Assembly: GCA_905234755.1 (NCBI GenBank)
Contig: CAJOIT010000001.1
Span: 186,001 to 250,000, forward strand
From: an uncultured Bacteroidales bacterium
Lineage (GTDB): Bacteria; Bacteroidota; Bacteroidia; Bacteroidales; ML635J-15
DNA length: 64,000 bases
Direction: 5' to 3'
Shown here: positions 18,842 through 27,242 of the stretch, piece by piece
Position numbering within the stretch: position 1 is the first letter of the stretch
Layout: each line of letters starts with the position of its first letter
Notes under the pieces: generated by a model
What the model saw: only the letters and a program-made list of their open reading frames with translations
What the model was told of the DNA's origin: nothing
The model's database searches: none
Translations under genes and position numbers: made by a program

Positions 18842-19288
18842 ATGAGTATTTTTGAACAAGTTAACGAAGATATAAAGAAGGCGATGCTTGCACGCGAGAA
18901 GGAAAAACTTGAAGGTCTGCGTGCTGTTAAAGCTGCTTTCTTGTTGGCTAAGACAGATGCTGGCAATGCAGAACTTACTCCAGACAAGGAGATGCAGATA
19001 ATCCAAAAGTTGGTAAAACAGCGCAGGGAAACTGCCGACTTGTACAAGTCGCAGAACCGTCCCGATCTTGCTGATAAAGAACTTGCTCAGGCAGAAGTAA
19101 TTGCAGGTTACCTTCCAAAGCAACTTTCCGAAGATGAGGTGAAGGCTGTTGTCGCAGAGATTATTAAGGAAACTGGCGCAAGCACAATAAAGGACATGGG
19201 CAAGGTTATGGGTGCTGCAAGTGCAAAACTTGCTGGTCAGACCGACAACAAGACGCTTTCGGGAATAGTGAAGGCTATGCTAGGATAA
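18842..19288 (+). CDS. GatB/YqeY domain protein
   Basis: This 148-residue helical protein matches the stand-alone YqeY family, related to the C-terminal domain of the GatB amidotransferase subunit (segments DKEMQIIQKLVKQRRE and IKDMGKVMGAASAKLAG). Its function is not established; a tRNA-linked role is proposed for the family. I start at the ATG at 18842 (MSIFEQVNEDIKKAM), the family's usual N-terminus, not the in-frame ATG at 18770 inside ftsZ. It is the last gene of the operon, and its 3' end overlaps the convergent aminotransferase by 9 bases. Confidence 0.9.
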   Translation: MSIFEQVNEDIKKAMLAREKEKLEGLRAVKAAFLLAKTDAGNAELTPDKEMQIIQKLVKQRRETADLYKSQNRPDLADKELAQAEVIAGYLPKQLSEDEVKAVVAEIIKETGASTIKDMGKVMGAASAKLAGQTDNKTLSGIVKAMLG

Positions 19289-20371
19289 GGCGTAGAACCT
19301 TTTTATACACTCGCAAACATATAAAGTCTCAGCTTCACTTATGCTAGGCCATATTGGGAGGCTGAGAACTTTTTTTGTGGCTATTTGAGCATTGCTGAGG
19401 TTGTGCTTTAGGAATTTTCTTCCATCCAATATCTTCTGTTCAGATAGGAGAGTGGAATAATGAATTTTTGTTTCTATTCCATTTTCTTTCAAGAAAATAC
19501 GGAGTTCATCACGATTCTCTGCTTTTATGACAAACTTGTGGAAGTTGGGGAAGGTGCAATGTTGTGGAAGAGTAATTTCATTAATTCCATCTAGCAAAGA
19601 ATAATATCTTTTTGCAACCTCGTTCATCCTTGAATTTGTCTGAGGAAGCTTTTCTAATTGTGCTAGCAACATTGCTGCCTGTGTTTCCGAAATCTTGCTG
19701 TTGTATCCTGCAATTTGCGGTACGCCATTTTCAAGTCCGTGGTTTACAAGTTTTTTAATCATGGCGTATTCGGCTTCGTCATCGGTTAGGACTGCTCCGC
19801 CAGTTCCGTAAGCCGAAACTATTTTTGTCGGGTCGAAACTAAGGCAACTTAGATTGCCGATTTTTCCTGCAGATTTTACTCCAAGAGCTTGTGCTGCATC
19901 TTCGATAAGAGGAATGTCATGTCTTTGGGCTATGTCGCGGATTTGTGCCTGTTGTGGATGGCAGTTTCCGAAAAGCTGAACAAGGACTATTGCTTTAGTG
20001 CGTGGCGAAACTGCTTTTTCAAGACAATCAAGGTCAAGCATGAAATGTTCTGCCGATATGTCAACGAATACAGGTGTTGCTCCGCAACGCAGTATTGAGT
20101 CCAAAGTAGCAACAAACGAAAACGGTGGCAGTATTACTTCATCTTCTTGACTTATGCCGGCAGTTTGCAAGGCAAAAAACAAAGCATCGGTGCAAGAGCC
20201 AGTTGCGACAGCATATTTTCTGTCGCATGTTTCAGCAAGTTTTTGCTCTAATTTTCTGGTATATTCTCCATTTACATATTGTCCCGATGACATTATGGCA
20301 TCGAGTTCCGCCATCATTTCATCGCGGTTTTCTTTGAAAAACCAGTCGTATCTGAAGAATGGGACTTTCAT
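19280..20371 (-). CDS. DegT/DnrJ/EryC1/StrS-family PLP aminotransferase
   Basis: The 363-residue fold-type I PLP enzyme resembles sugar aminotransferases that make amino sugars for surface polysaccharides. Asp158 in EDAAQALG should contact the pyridine nitrogen. Lys183 in FDPTKIVSAYGTGG is the expected Schiff-base lysine, with a Gly-rich loop after it. The substrate is unknown. The start overlaps the end of lspA by 4 bases, and the stop overlaps the convergent YqeY gene. No sugar-nucleotide genes lie nearby, so its pathway cannot be inferred. Confidence 0.88.
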   Translation of the reverse strand: MKVPFFRYDWFFKENRDEMMAELDAIMSSGQYVNGEYTRKLEQKLAETCDRKYAVATGSCTDALFFALQTAGISQEDEVILPPFSFVATLDSILRCGATPVFVDISAEHFMLDLDCLEKAVSPRTKAIVLVQLFGNCHPQQAQIRDIAQRHDIPLIEDAAQALGVKSAGKIGNLSCLSFDPTKIVSAYGTGGAVLTDDEAEYAMIKKLVNHGLENGVPQIAGYNSKISETQAAMLLAQLEKLPQTNSRMNEVAKRYYSLLDGINEITLPQHCTFPNFHKFVIKAENRDELRIFLKENGIETKIHYSTLLSEQKILDGRKFLKHNLSNAQIATKKVLSLPIWPSISEAETLYVCECIKRFYALS

Positions 20372-21000
20372 TTTTCCTTATCGCCGGCAGTTTCTGTAGC
20401 CACTTTCTCTTCCTTCTTTGGCATGAGTTTCTTGTAGAAGATAATCATAAGGAATACCGAAATTGTGATTGCTGAGTCGGCTACATTGAATATTGGTCGG
20501 AAGAAAATAAATTGGTCTGGTGGGGTTCCCCATCTGATTACAGGGCAATAAAACATATCTACAACATTTCCTGCAAGGAATCCAGCATATCCGCCACCAT
20601 CAGGGAACATTTGTGCTACTTCGCCAAAGCTTTCGTTGAAAATAAGTCCATAGAAAGCGCAGTCGATTAGGTTTCCTGCCGCGCCTGCTATAATTAGCGA
20701 AATGCAGGAAATGACAAACAGGTTGCTTCTCTTACGGATTAATGTCACCAAGTACCAAATTAGTCCGCCTACAGCCAGTATTCGGAATATGCTAAGTGCG
20801 AGTTTGCCCCAGTTGCCACCGAATTCCATTCCGAATGCCATGCCGGGATTTTCAACGAACTTAAGCATTACTCGGTCTCCGAAAATATGAATTTCCTCAC
20901 CTATTACCATGTGCGTCTTAACCCATATCTTAAGTATCTGGTCGATGAGCAATACGCCGAGTATTATTATAATTGGAACTATTACCTTCTTGTTTTTCAT
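20368..21000 (-). CDS. lspA: Lipoprotein signal peptidase
   Basis: LspA cleaves prolipoprotein signal peptides before the lipidated cysteine. The 210-residue protein has four hydrophobic helices and both catalytic aspartate boxes, GNVVDMFY and FNVADSAI; the GAAGNLID and VENPGMAFG blocks are also present. A longer stretch between the boxes (GTPPDQFIFFRP) is usual in Bacteroidota. A TTG extension to 21021 is possible, but that TTG lies inside the promoter TAACTTTG (21019-21026), so the ATG at 21000 is used. It overlaps the aminotransferase by 4 bases. Confidence 0.94.
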   Translation of the reverse strand: MKNKKVIVPIIIILGVLLIDQILKIWVKTHMVIGEEIHIFGDRVMLKFVENPGMAFGMEFGGNWGKLALSIFRILAVGGLIWYLVTLIRKRSNLFVISCISLIIAGAAGNLIDCAFYGLIFNESFGEVAQMFPDGGGYAGFLAGNVVDMFYCPVIRWGTPPDQFIFFRPIFNVADSAITISVFLMIIFYKKLMPKKEEKVATETAGDKEK

Positions 21001-21018
21001 TCTATGTGAAATTTGTTG

Positions 21019-21026
21019 CAAAGTTA
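21019..21026 (-). promoter_or_regulatory. Promoter -7 element of lspA
   Basis: The minus strand reads TAACTTTG, an exact TAnnTTTG, 18 bases before the lspA ATG. No good -33 element was seen. Confidence 0.55.
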
Positions 21027-21057
21027 CATTATTTATCGGTTTTGGAGAAATTAATGT

Positions 21058-23367
21058 CTATTTCACTTCGATTTTCCTGCTTGCCATTCCGTTTTTGTCG
21101 CTAATAACGACAATGTAAGTTCCTGCACTAAGATGCTTGAGATTCAGTTCTACATCGGAAGCCTTTACTTTCTTGTGCAACAATTCTTTTCCGTTCATGT
21201 CAACAATAGCTACATTGCCGTTGAAAACAGATCCGAACGAAACATTCAGTATTTCATTGGCAGGGTTTGGATATACCGAGAACGAAGAAGCGTTTAGTTT
21301 GCCAATTCTATTGTATCCGTTGCGGATGGCAAGTGCATATTCACCATCTTCAAAATCATTGATTGTGAAGCATTGTGATGGTTTGCTGTATTGAGCAGGA
21401 ATTACCCTCCAGTTTTCCGACCTGTCGCGACGATAAACCAGCGAAACGGAATCACGCATAGAGCTTTGAATATAAGGTTTTTCCCAGCCTGCTGCTCCAG
21501 AGCAATTAAATGTTATCTTTAATTGTGCCGAGAAAACATCTGGCCTTATGCTTTCAACGAGCCAATATCTTCCTGGAACAATTTCCAGTCCCTCAACTGG
21601 TTCTGCAAAATCATCGGGAGCAACATAGTTGCAGGTGGTTCTCACCATTGCATCGCCATCTATTTCATTAACAAACATCGAACAGTCAGTCTTTGAGAAT
21701 GTGTAATTGTCGCCAGAGTTTATTGTAAGCGCTTGGTCGACAGTGGCATCTGCCGTGTGTTCGTAGTAGTCGCACATTACAAGCGCAGGTTCAAACGGAA
21801 TAGTAAATGTTTGGTTTCCAGTTTCTCCCGAGAATTCAAGAACTTTTGTTTCTGTAGTAAAATCCGATTTCATGAATGTGATTTCAATTCTATTGGCATC
21901 GGTAAAATTCTCGCGTTCAAGCATTTTCTGACGGACATAAACTGTAACATCGTAGTTGTCGCCATTGGGAGTAATTACGGCTGAGTCAATCGAATAGTGA
22001 GGAAATCCCTTTGTGAAAACCCACGAATCGAAGAATGGTGTCATGTCGATGCCAGTATGCTGGGTAAGGAAATCGCGGAATTGGTATGATGTAGCATTTT
22101 TGTACGAAAATTCTGCAAGATAAGCCCTAATTGTCTCGAAGAATACTTCATCGCCCAAGTAGTTGCGCAAGGTGTGAACAACAGATGCTCCCTTGTCGTA
22201 AACCGTTGATGAATAGGTGTTTTCAACAGGGAACGGCGTTAGCGGATAATAGCCATCGTCCCTGTAGGTTTTTGTAAGCACTTTGTAGTGCGCATCGTGG
22301 CGGTATGCGCGACCAGCATCGGCTCCGCATACAAATTCCTTCCAGATGGTTTCGCAGTAGGTTGCCCAGCCTTCGTTGAGCCACATGTCTTCGGCAGTGG
22401 CGCAGGTTACCAAATCACCAAACCAATGATGCGAAAGCTCGTGATAATATAGTGTTTCATAAACGCCTGGTCCAGATGTTACAAATGTGCGTCCGATGGA
22501 AATGTTGCCTACATGTTCCATTGCACCTGCCGAGAAGTTAACAAGCACATACCCAATGCGTTGCCAAGGGTATTCGCCAAACAAACTTTCGTAAACGCGC
22601 AATGTTGTATCGAGGCGGTAGAACGACTCTGCAATCTTTGCACTGTCGCTCGGATAGCCGTAGATGTCAACAGGAATATCGCGCGAAACGCCATGATATA
22701 CATGGTGGTGGTGATAGTATGGTCCTACTGCTACCGATTGCAGATATGTTGGCACTTCCTGTGTCAGATTCCAGTAATAGGTGGTTTTGCCGGTCTCTTC
22801 ATCTATTTGTACTTCATTAAGTTCTCCGCTCGAAATGGCGGTGTTTTCCGACTGCGTTGTTATGATTGTCGTATATTTTGCCTTGTCGGTAAAGTTGTCG
22901 TTGCAAGGGAACCACACGCGACCGTAGTTGTGAGGCACATCCTGAAAACCACATCCCATATTAAATGCATAATCTCCAGAGAAATAGAATCCGCCCCATC
23001 CCGACGGGTCCTTCTGCGGTGCACCGTGATAATATACATCCAGGTCGAATGGTTGGTCGGCAATTGGTGCCGTTTCAAAATTTATGGTTATTATGGAATC
23101 GTTGTACGAAAACGATGAAATGCCGTAGTCGTTGCATACGATTGAATCAATATTCAGCCTAAGCAGATAAAGGTAAATTGTTGAAACATTGTCCTCGGTA
23201 GTGGCGAGGTTCAGAATTGTTCTTCCCGAAATGCTCTTTCCTGTGAAATCGCTGATGTCGAGATCAATCGTATAGTGTTTTACATCAATAAGTCCTTCAT
23301 AATCGTGCTGAGCAAAAGTCAGCAGAGGCAAAAATGCAAATATTATAGACCAAGCAAAATTCTTCAT
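21058..23367 (-). CDS. M1-family metallopeptidase with T9SS type A sorting domain
   Basis: A 769-residue exported zinc aminopeptidase. A signal peptide (residues 1-19) precedes the M1 domains. The zinc site is His309-Glu310-x-x-His313 with Glu332 in NEGW, the exact HExxH-x18-E spacing. The substrate motif reads GAMEH (281-285) where classical enzymes have GAMEN. The last ~75 residues (VYPNPANEILNV ... GTYIVVIS) form a type A C-terminal sorting domain, so the protein should leave the cell or attach to its surface through T9SS. Peptide degradation outside the cell is the likely role. Confidence 0.93.
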   Translation of the reverse strand: MKNFAWSIIFAFLPLLTFAQHDYEGLIDVKHYTIDLDISDFTGKSISGRTILNLATTEDNVSTIYLYLLRLNIDSIVCNDYGISSFSYNDSIITINFETAPIADQPFDLDVYYHGAPQKDPSGWGGFYFSGDYAFNMGCGFQDVPHNYGRVWFPCNDNFTDKAKYTTIITTQSENTAISSGELNEVQIDEETGKTTYYWNLTQEVPTYLQSVAVGPYYHHHHVYHGVSRDIPVDIYGYPSDSAKIAESFYRLDTTLRVYESLFGEYPWQRIGYVLVNFSAGAMEHVGNISIGRTFVTSGPGVYETLYYHELSHHWFGDLVTCATAEDMWLNEGWATYCETIWKEFVCGADAGRAYRHDAHYKVLTKTYRDDGYYPLTPFPVENTYSSTVYDKGASVVHTLRNYLGDEVFFETIRAYLAEFSYKNATSYQFRDFLTQHTGIDMTPFFDSWVFTKGFPHYSIDSAVITPNGDNYDVTVYVRQKMLERENFTDANRIEITFMKSDFTTETKVLEFSGETGNQTFTIPFEPALVMCDYYEHTADATVDQALTINSGDNYTFSKTDCSMFVNEIDGDAMVRTTCNYVAPDDFAEPVEGLEIVPGRYWLVESIRPDVFSAQLKITFNCSGAAGWEKPYIQSSMRDSVSLVYRRDRSENWRVIPAQYSKPSQCFTINDFEDGEYALAIRNGYNRIGKLNASSFSVYPNPANEILNVSFGSVFNGNVAIVDMNGKELLHKKVKASDVELNLKHLSAGTYIVVISDKNGMASRKIEVK

Positions 23368-23387
23368 GTTTTGATGTTTTTTTGTTT

Positions 23388-24482
23388 TCAGTAATTATTT
23401 ATTGGATTGGTGTTTATTTCAGATAGATACGAAGCAAAACCATCAGATTTTTTTGTGACGATGTCATAAAAAATTTCCTTTGTGAACTGTTCGCTTTCGT
23501 AATGCCCGATGTCGAGCAAAAGAATTTTTCCTTCCGCCAAGAACCAGTCGTGATATTTTATGTCGGCTGTAATGTAAGCATCTGCATTCGAGGCTATTGC
23601 TGTGCGTATGTACGATGCTCCGCTTCCTCCGCATACTGCTACGCGACGAATTTTCCTGCCCGTCTTCGCACTATGGCGAATGTTGCCAACCTTGAATGTC
23701 TGCTTTACGGTTTCAAGCAACTCGTCCTCGGTCATTTCCTCTGCTAGCTCGCCAATCGCACCAAGTCCGACCTGTTCCCACTGGTTTTCAATCTGATATA
23801 TATCGAATGCAGGTTCTTCGTACGGGTGAACCTTGAGCATTGCCGAAACAACTTTCGCTTGCAAGTACGACGGACAAATTACCTCAATTCTCACTTCGGC
23901 TTCGTGATGCTGTTCGCCGATTTCACCTACAAACGGGTTGCAATTTTCGTTGGCACGGAAAGTTCCAGTACCATTAAGGTTAAAACTGCATTCATCGTAA
24001 TTGCCTATGGTTCCTGCACCGGCCGAAAACATTGCATTGCGTACCGTTTCGGCGTGTTGCTGTGGAACATATACAGCAATCTTGCGCAACATATCGCCTT
24101 CAGCATCAAGTACAGTGCAGTTCTTTAGCCCAAGTTTTTCGCACATTTTCATGCTTACGCCGTTTTGGGCCTTGTCGAAGTTGGTATGACCGCAGTAAAT
24201 TGAAATATTGTTCTGCAAAGCTTTGATAATCGACTTTTCCACATTGTTACTGCCCGTAATGCGCTTAATGTTTGGGAATATCAGCGGATGGTGCGACACA
24301 ATCATGTTGCAGTGCTTTGCAATAGCTTCATCCACTACTTCGGGAATAATATCTATGCAAATAAGTACGCCATTGATTTCCGCATCTGGAAAACCGACAT
24401 TCAGCCCTGCGTTGTCGTAGCTTTCCTGAAGGCTAGGCGGAGCAAAGCGCTCAAGTTCCGATACAAGTTCTTTTACTTTCAT
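23388..24482 (-). CDS. Nif3-like dinuclear metal centre hexameric protein
   Basis: The 364-residue protein belongs to the NIF3/YqfO family. It has the metal-binding segments VSHHPLIF and CGHTNFDKA in the N-terminal part and DIGHYESEQF near the end. The middle (about residues 130-235) is the CutA-like insertion found in YqfO-type members. The family assembles into a hexameric toroid with two metals per subunit; the enzymatic role is unsettled, with GTP cyclohydrolase-like activity proposed. Confidence 0.9.
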   Translation of the reverse strand: MKVKELVSELERFAPPSLQESYDNAGLNVGFPDAEINGVLICIDIIPEVVDEAIAKHCNMIVSHHPLIFPNIKRITGSNNVEKSIIKALQNNISIYCGHTNFDKAQNGVSMKMCEKLGLKNCTVLDAEGDMLRKIAVYVPQQHAETVRNAMFSAGAGTIGNYDECSFNLNGTGTFRANENCNPFVGEIGEQHHEAEVRIEVICPSYLQAKVVSAMLKVHPYEEPAFDIYQIENQWEQVGLGAIGELAEEMTEDELLETVKQTFKVGNIRHSAKTGRKIRRVAVCGGSGASYIRTAIASNADAYITADIKYHDWFLAEGKILLLDIGHYESEQFTKEIFYDIVTKKSDGFASYLSEINTNPINNY

Positions 24483-24589
24483 GGTAATTTTATTGGGGGG
24501 CTAACAGCTAAACAGGCCAACAGTCCAACGGTCAGCAGTCTTGCAGTCTCGCTGTCAAGCTGTCCCGCTGTTTGCCTTTAAGCCTTTCA
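24483..24589. repeat. Spacer of short degenerate CAG/CTG/GCC repeats
   Basis: About 90 bases between the MerR and Nif3 genes consist of a run of 8-10-base units built on aaCAG and GCTGt, ending in two copies of GCCTTT. A related GCCTTT-rich stretch occurs at 47883-47934. It is not coding; its role is unknown. Confidence 0.5.
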
Positions 24590-24937
24590 TTACATCTCGT
24601 CCCTAATCCCTTTAAGCATTTCCTTTATGCTTTCGAGGCGTGCGACAATCTCCATGTTTGCTTCCACATCGGTGCGGTTTTTCGACAGGCGCTTGCTTGC
24701 ACCGTCTAGTGTCATTCCGCAGTCCTTGACCAAATATTTTATCTGCTTCAGCACCTCTATGTCCTTCATTGTGAACTGGCGGTTGCCTTTTGCTGTGCGT
24801 TGTGGCTTTATGAATGCCTCAAACTCCTTTTCCCAGAAGCGGACATTCGACTCGGCAATGTCTAGGTACGATGCCACTTCGCTTATGGAATAGTAAAGTT
24901 TGTTGGGATTGAACTCGTATGTTTTTTCTTTTGCCAT
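24590..24937 (-). CDS. MerR-family transcriptional regulator
   Basis: The 115-residue protein has an N-terminal MerR winged helix-turn-helix (LYYSISEVASYLDIAESNVR ...) and a C-terminal coiled coil, without an obvious effector domain or metal-binding cysteines. Small MerR proteins of this type are widespread in Bacteroidota; the target is unknown. The start is ATG at 24937; the TTG extension to 24961 falls inside the promoter TATTTTTG. Nif3 lies downstream on the same strand across the repeat spacer. Confidence 0.88.
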   Translation of the reverse strand: MAKEKTYEFNPNKLYYSISEVASYLDIAESNVRFWEKEFEAFIKPQRTAKGNRQFTMKDIEVLKQIKYLVKDCGMTLDGASKRLSKNRTDVEANMEIVARLESIKEMLKGIRDEM

Positions 24938-24958
24938 AGTATATTGCAATTTATGTTG

Positions 24959-24989
24959 CAAAAATATGTTTTTTTCGGGAAATCACAAT
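24959..24989 (-). promoter_or_regulatory. Promoter of the MerR-family gene
   Basis: On the minus strand ATTG (24989-24986) is followed after 19 bases by TATTTTTG (24966-24959), a good Bacteroidota promoter. Confidence 0.65.
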
Positions 24990-25014
24990 CGGGTTGCAAA
25001 ATGTTCAAGCAAAT

Positions 25015-26118
25015 TTATTGGATAGGAGTTTTGTCTGTTAACGAATAGTTTGTACTTCGACCACCTTCTTGGTTTTTGACGAGTACCCCCTTATCAACCA
25101 GATCGTTGATGTCGTTTAAGGCGGTATCGGACGAGCATTTTGCAATTTTTGCCCATTTGCCAGTCGTCAGTTTCCCAAAGAATCCGTCAAATAGCATATT
25201 GATGAGTTTCTTTTGCCTAGTGTTGAAATTGGTCTCGGAATGCACATCCCAGAAATGCGCCTTTTTCAGAACCGATGACAATGTGTTTTCGGTGGCAAGT
25301 AGCGATTTCTTCATACATTCCAAGAACCACAAAATCCATTCGGTGATATTTCCATCGCCTCTTTGTGCGCGTTCAAGGACATTGTAGTAATTTTTCTTGT
25401 CGGTCTGTATTTGGTTCGACATACTGTAGAAACGCATCGGTGTCCCATCGGCTCTCGACAGCATCATTTCGGTCAAGGCTCTTGCTATTCGACCATTACC
25501 ATCGTCAAATGGATGGATTGTGACGAACCACAAATGCACAATTGCAGCGTTTAGTACAGCATCGGTCTTATTGTCGGAATTTACCCATTTTATAAGACGA
25601 TTCATTTCCATCTTTACTCTGTTATATGTAGGTGCTTGATAATGAACTTTTTCGTACCCCATTGCACCAGAAACTACTTGCATTTCGTGAGTGCGGTACT
25701 TGGCAACATCTATTCTGTACAAACCGCTCATTCCAGTAGGAAACAATACATTATGCCATCCGAGCAGCCTTTCGGCAGAAAGCGGGGCACTGTAGTTTTG
25801 GGTTGCGTCAATCATCATTTCAACAACACCATCAATGTATCTTGACGATTTGGTTGTTCCTGCCATAGGGATTCCAAGCCTTTGTGCTATCGATGACCTG
25901 ACCTGTTCAAGATTAAGCATTTCGCCTTCAATTTCTGATGACTTTACAATTTCGAGAGACAAGTTGGTTAGCTGTGCTTCGTTCTGCTGTGAAAAACCTA
26001 TAGATGATAAATTCCCGAGAACCTTTCCTTGCAACAGTCTCACTTCCGCAAGTTTATTAATTACGGACGCTGTATCATATCTGAATTTCCACCAGCCTGT
26101 ATGTTCGTGCAGGTACAT
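25015..26118 (-). CDS. Fic-family AMP-transferase, class II (self-inhibited), with C-terminal winged helix
   Basis: Fic proteins transfer AMP or other nucleotide parts to target proteins. The catalytic motif HPFDDGNGRIAR starts at His202 and is intact. The inhibitory motif S60-x-x-x-E64-G65 (SSEIEG) lies N-terminal to the Fic core, which places it in class II with an internal autoinhibitory helix. Residues from about 285 resemble a winged helix that could bind DNA. A GTG extension to 26172 is possible, but a TACATTTG promoter lies in between, so the ATG at 26118 is chosen (367 residues). The target protein is unknown. Confidence 0.92.
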   Translation of the reverse strand: MYLHEHTGWWKFRYDTASVINKLAEVRLLQGKVLGNLSSIGFSQQNEAQLTNLSLEIVKSSEIEGEMLNLEQVRSSIAQRLGIPMAGTTKSSRYIDGVVEMMIDATQNYSAPLSAERLLGWHNVLFPTGMSGLYRIDVAKYRTHEMQVVSGAMGYEKVHYQAPTYNRVKMEMNRLIKWVNSDNKTDAVLNAAIVHLWFVTIHPFDDGNGRIARALTEMMLSRADGTPMRFYSMSNQIQTDKKNYYNVLERAQRGDGNITEWILWFLECMKKSLLATENTLSSVLKKAHFWDVHSETNFNTRQKKLINMLFDGFFGKLTTGKWAKIAKCSSDTALNDINDLVDKGVLVKNQEGGRSTNYSLTDKTPIQ

Positions 26119-26133
26119 ATTGTAATTTTTTTG

Positions 26134-26141
26134 CAAATGTA
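26134..26141 (-). promoter_or_regulatory. Promoter -7 element of the Fic gene
   Basis: The minus strand reads TACATTTG, 15 bases before the Fic ATG. The region where -33 should lie is occupied by the inverted repeats at 26146-26210. Confidence 0.6.
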
Positions 26142-26145
26142 AATC

Positions 26146-26210
26146 TTTTCGGTAAATAAATGCTTTATTCACCGAAAAATTTTCGGCGAATAATATCGCT
26201 AATCGCCGAA
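26146..26210. promoter_or_regulatory. Array of inverted CCGAAAA/CGCCGAA half-sites over the Fic promoter
   Basis: TTTTCGGT (26146-26153) pairs with ACCGAAAA (26171-26178). The second arm is also part of the perfect palindrome CCGAAAAATTTTCGG (26172-26186). TTCGGCGA (26182-26189) pairs with TCGCCGAA (26203-26210). The half-sites cover the upstream part of the promoter, as expected for a repressor operator. The Fic protein's own winged helix is a possible binder. Confidence 0.6.
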
Positions 26211-26301
26211 GGTGCTTGCGAGAAAAAGAACCACATTGTTTCAGATGCAGTTTGTTGTGCTACATCTGAGTATAGTGCAAATCTCGTTATTTCTATGAAA
26301 A

Positions 26302-27240
26302 TTAAATACTTATTACCCCCATTGCCTTTCCAAAATCATCTTTCGTCAGCCTTTTCCCGTTATATGTAAAGGTGTCGGACAATTTAATCGAATGCTTTTT
26401 CAGTCCGTTGCTGAAATACAGGTATATGTTCATGTATTCATTCTGGAAAGTGCTGAAATTCTCGGCGTTGACTGTGATTTTTGCCTCGATTATGGTTGAA
26501 ATTTCCTGCTGGAAAATCGGGTAGTTGCCCCGCTGTCCGAAAACGCTGTAGATGCCTTCGTGGCGCACAAACGCCGACTTCAGCGGTTGGTTTGTTTCCT
26601 CGAACAATGCCGTAGGAAAAGCTATTTCCACCTTGTATTCCTTTTCCACTATGTTGCCAGCGTTGCGTATCATAAACTTGGGGTAGAAATTCATCGATGA
26701 GAATTTTCCGCCCGACAAGGTTGGAATGCCGTTTATGTTCGTAACGCCAAGGAATTCGAGGTCGCAAGTGCTTATTTTCAGATAAGCGGTGCGGATTTCC
26801 GACTCGTTCATTACTATGCATTTGCCTTTCTTCCAGCGGTAGAACTTGCTGTCGGAAAATAGGTGAGGGGCGTTGTTGTTTGTAGGAATGTGTATGTGGA
26901 TTATCTTGCCATTCGATTCGGGAACTGTGCAAATGTTTACCGAAAGGTCGGAAATGGGATTGTCTATTTGCGACTGGATTTCGTGGAAAATCCATTCTTC
27001 ACCCTTGTCGAAGCCTTTTACAAGGTCGAAACTGTCGGCACGCGAACGCTTCTGCGCGATTCCGAATATCAGTTCGCCTCCACCGCTATTGGCAATCGCC
27101 GAAACCATCTTGGCAAGCTTTGCCGACTGTCCCGCGTTCCACTGTGAACCGCCGACTAGCCACAACGAATCGTGACAACTCACCTTGTCATCAACAAGTC
27201 GTCTGTAATATTCGAAATTATATTTGCCTTCGATTTGCAT
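26302..27240 (-). CDS. AlbA_2/Schlafen-type ATP-binding domain protein
   Basis: The N-terminal ~150 residues match the AlbA_2 (Schlafen AAA_4-like) putative DNA-binding domain. Signs are the block AIANSGGGELIFGI near residue 50 and the HIHIPTNNNAPHLF stretch followed by YRWKKGKCIVMNESEIR. The remaining ~160 residues are beta-rich and I do not recognise them. Family members include regulators and defence-associated proteins; no role can be assigned here. It starts 2 bases after the PfkB kinase gene, so the two are probably cotranscribed. Confidence 0.75.
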   Translation of the reverse strand: MQIEGKYNFEYYRRLVDDKVSCHDSLWLVGGSQWNAGQSAKLAKMVSAIANSGGGELIFGIAQKRSRADSFDLVKGFDKGEEWIFHEIQSQIDNPISDLSVNICTVPESNGKIIHIHIPTNNNAPHLFSDSKFYRWKKGKCIVMNESEIRTAYLKISTCDLEFLGVTNINGIPTLSGGKFSSMNFYPKFMIRNAGNIVEKEYKVEIAFPTALFEETNQPLKSAFVRHEGIYSVFGQRGNYPIFQQEISTIIEAKITVNAENFSTFQNEYMNIYLYFSNGLKKHSIKLSDTFTYNGKRLTKDDFGKAMGVISI

Positions 27241-27242
27241 TG

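Noticed and set aside
25015..27240. Fic plus AlbA_2 proteins as a toxin-antitoxin pair
   Set aside because: The Fic protein carries its own inhibitory motif (class II), the two genes are 183 bases apart with a promoter between, and AlbA_2 does not resemble a Fic antitoxin.
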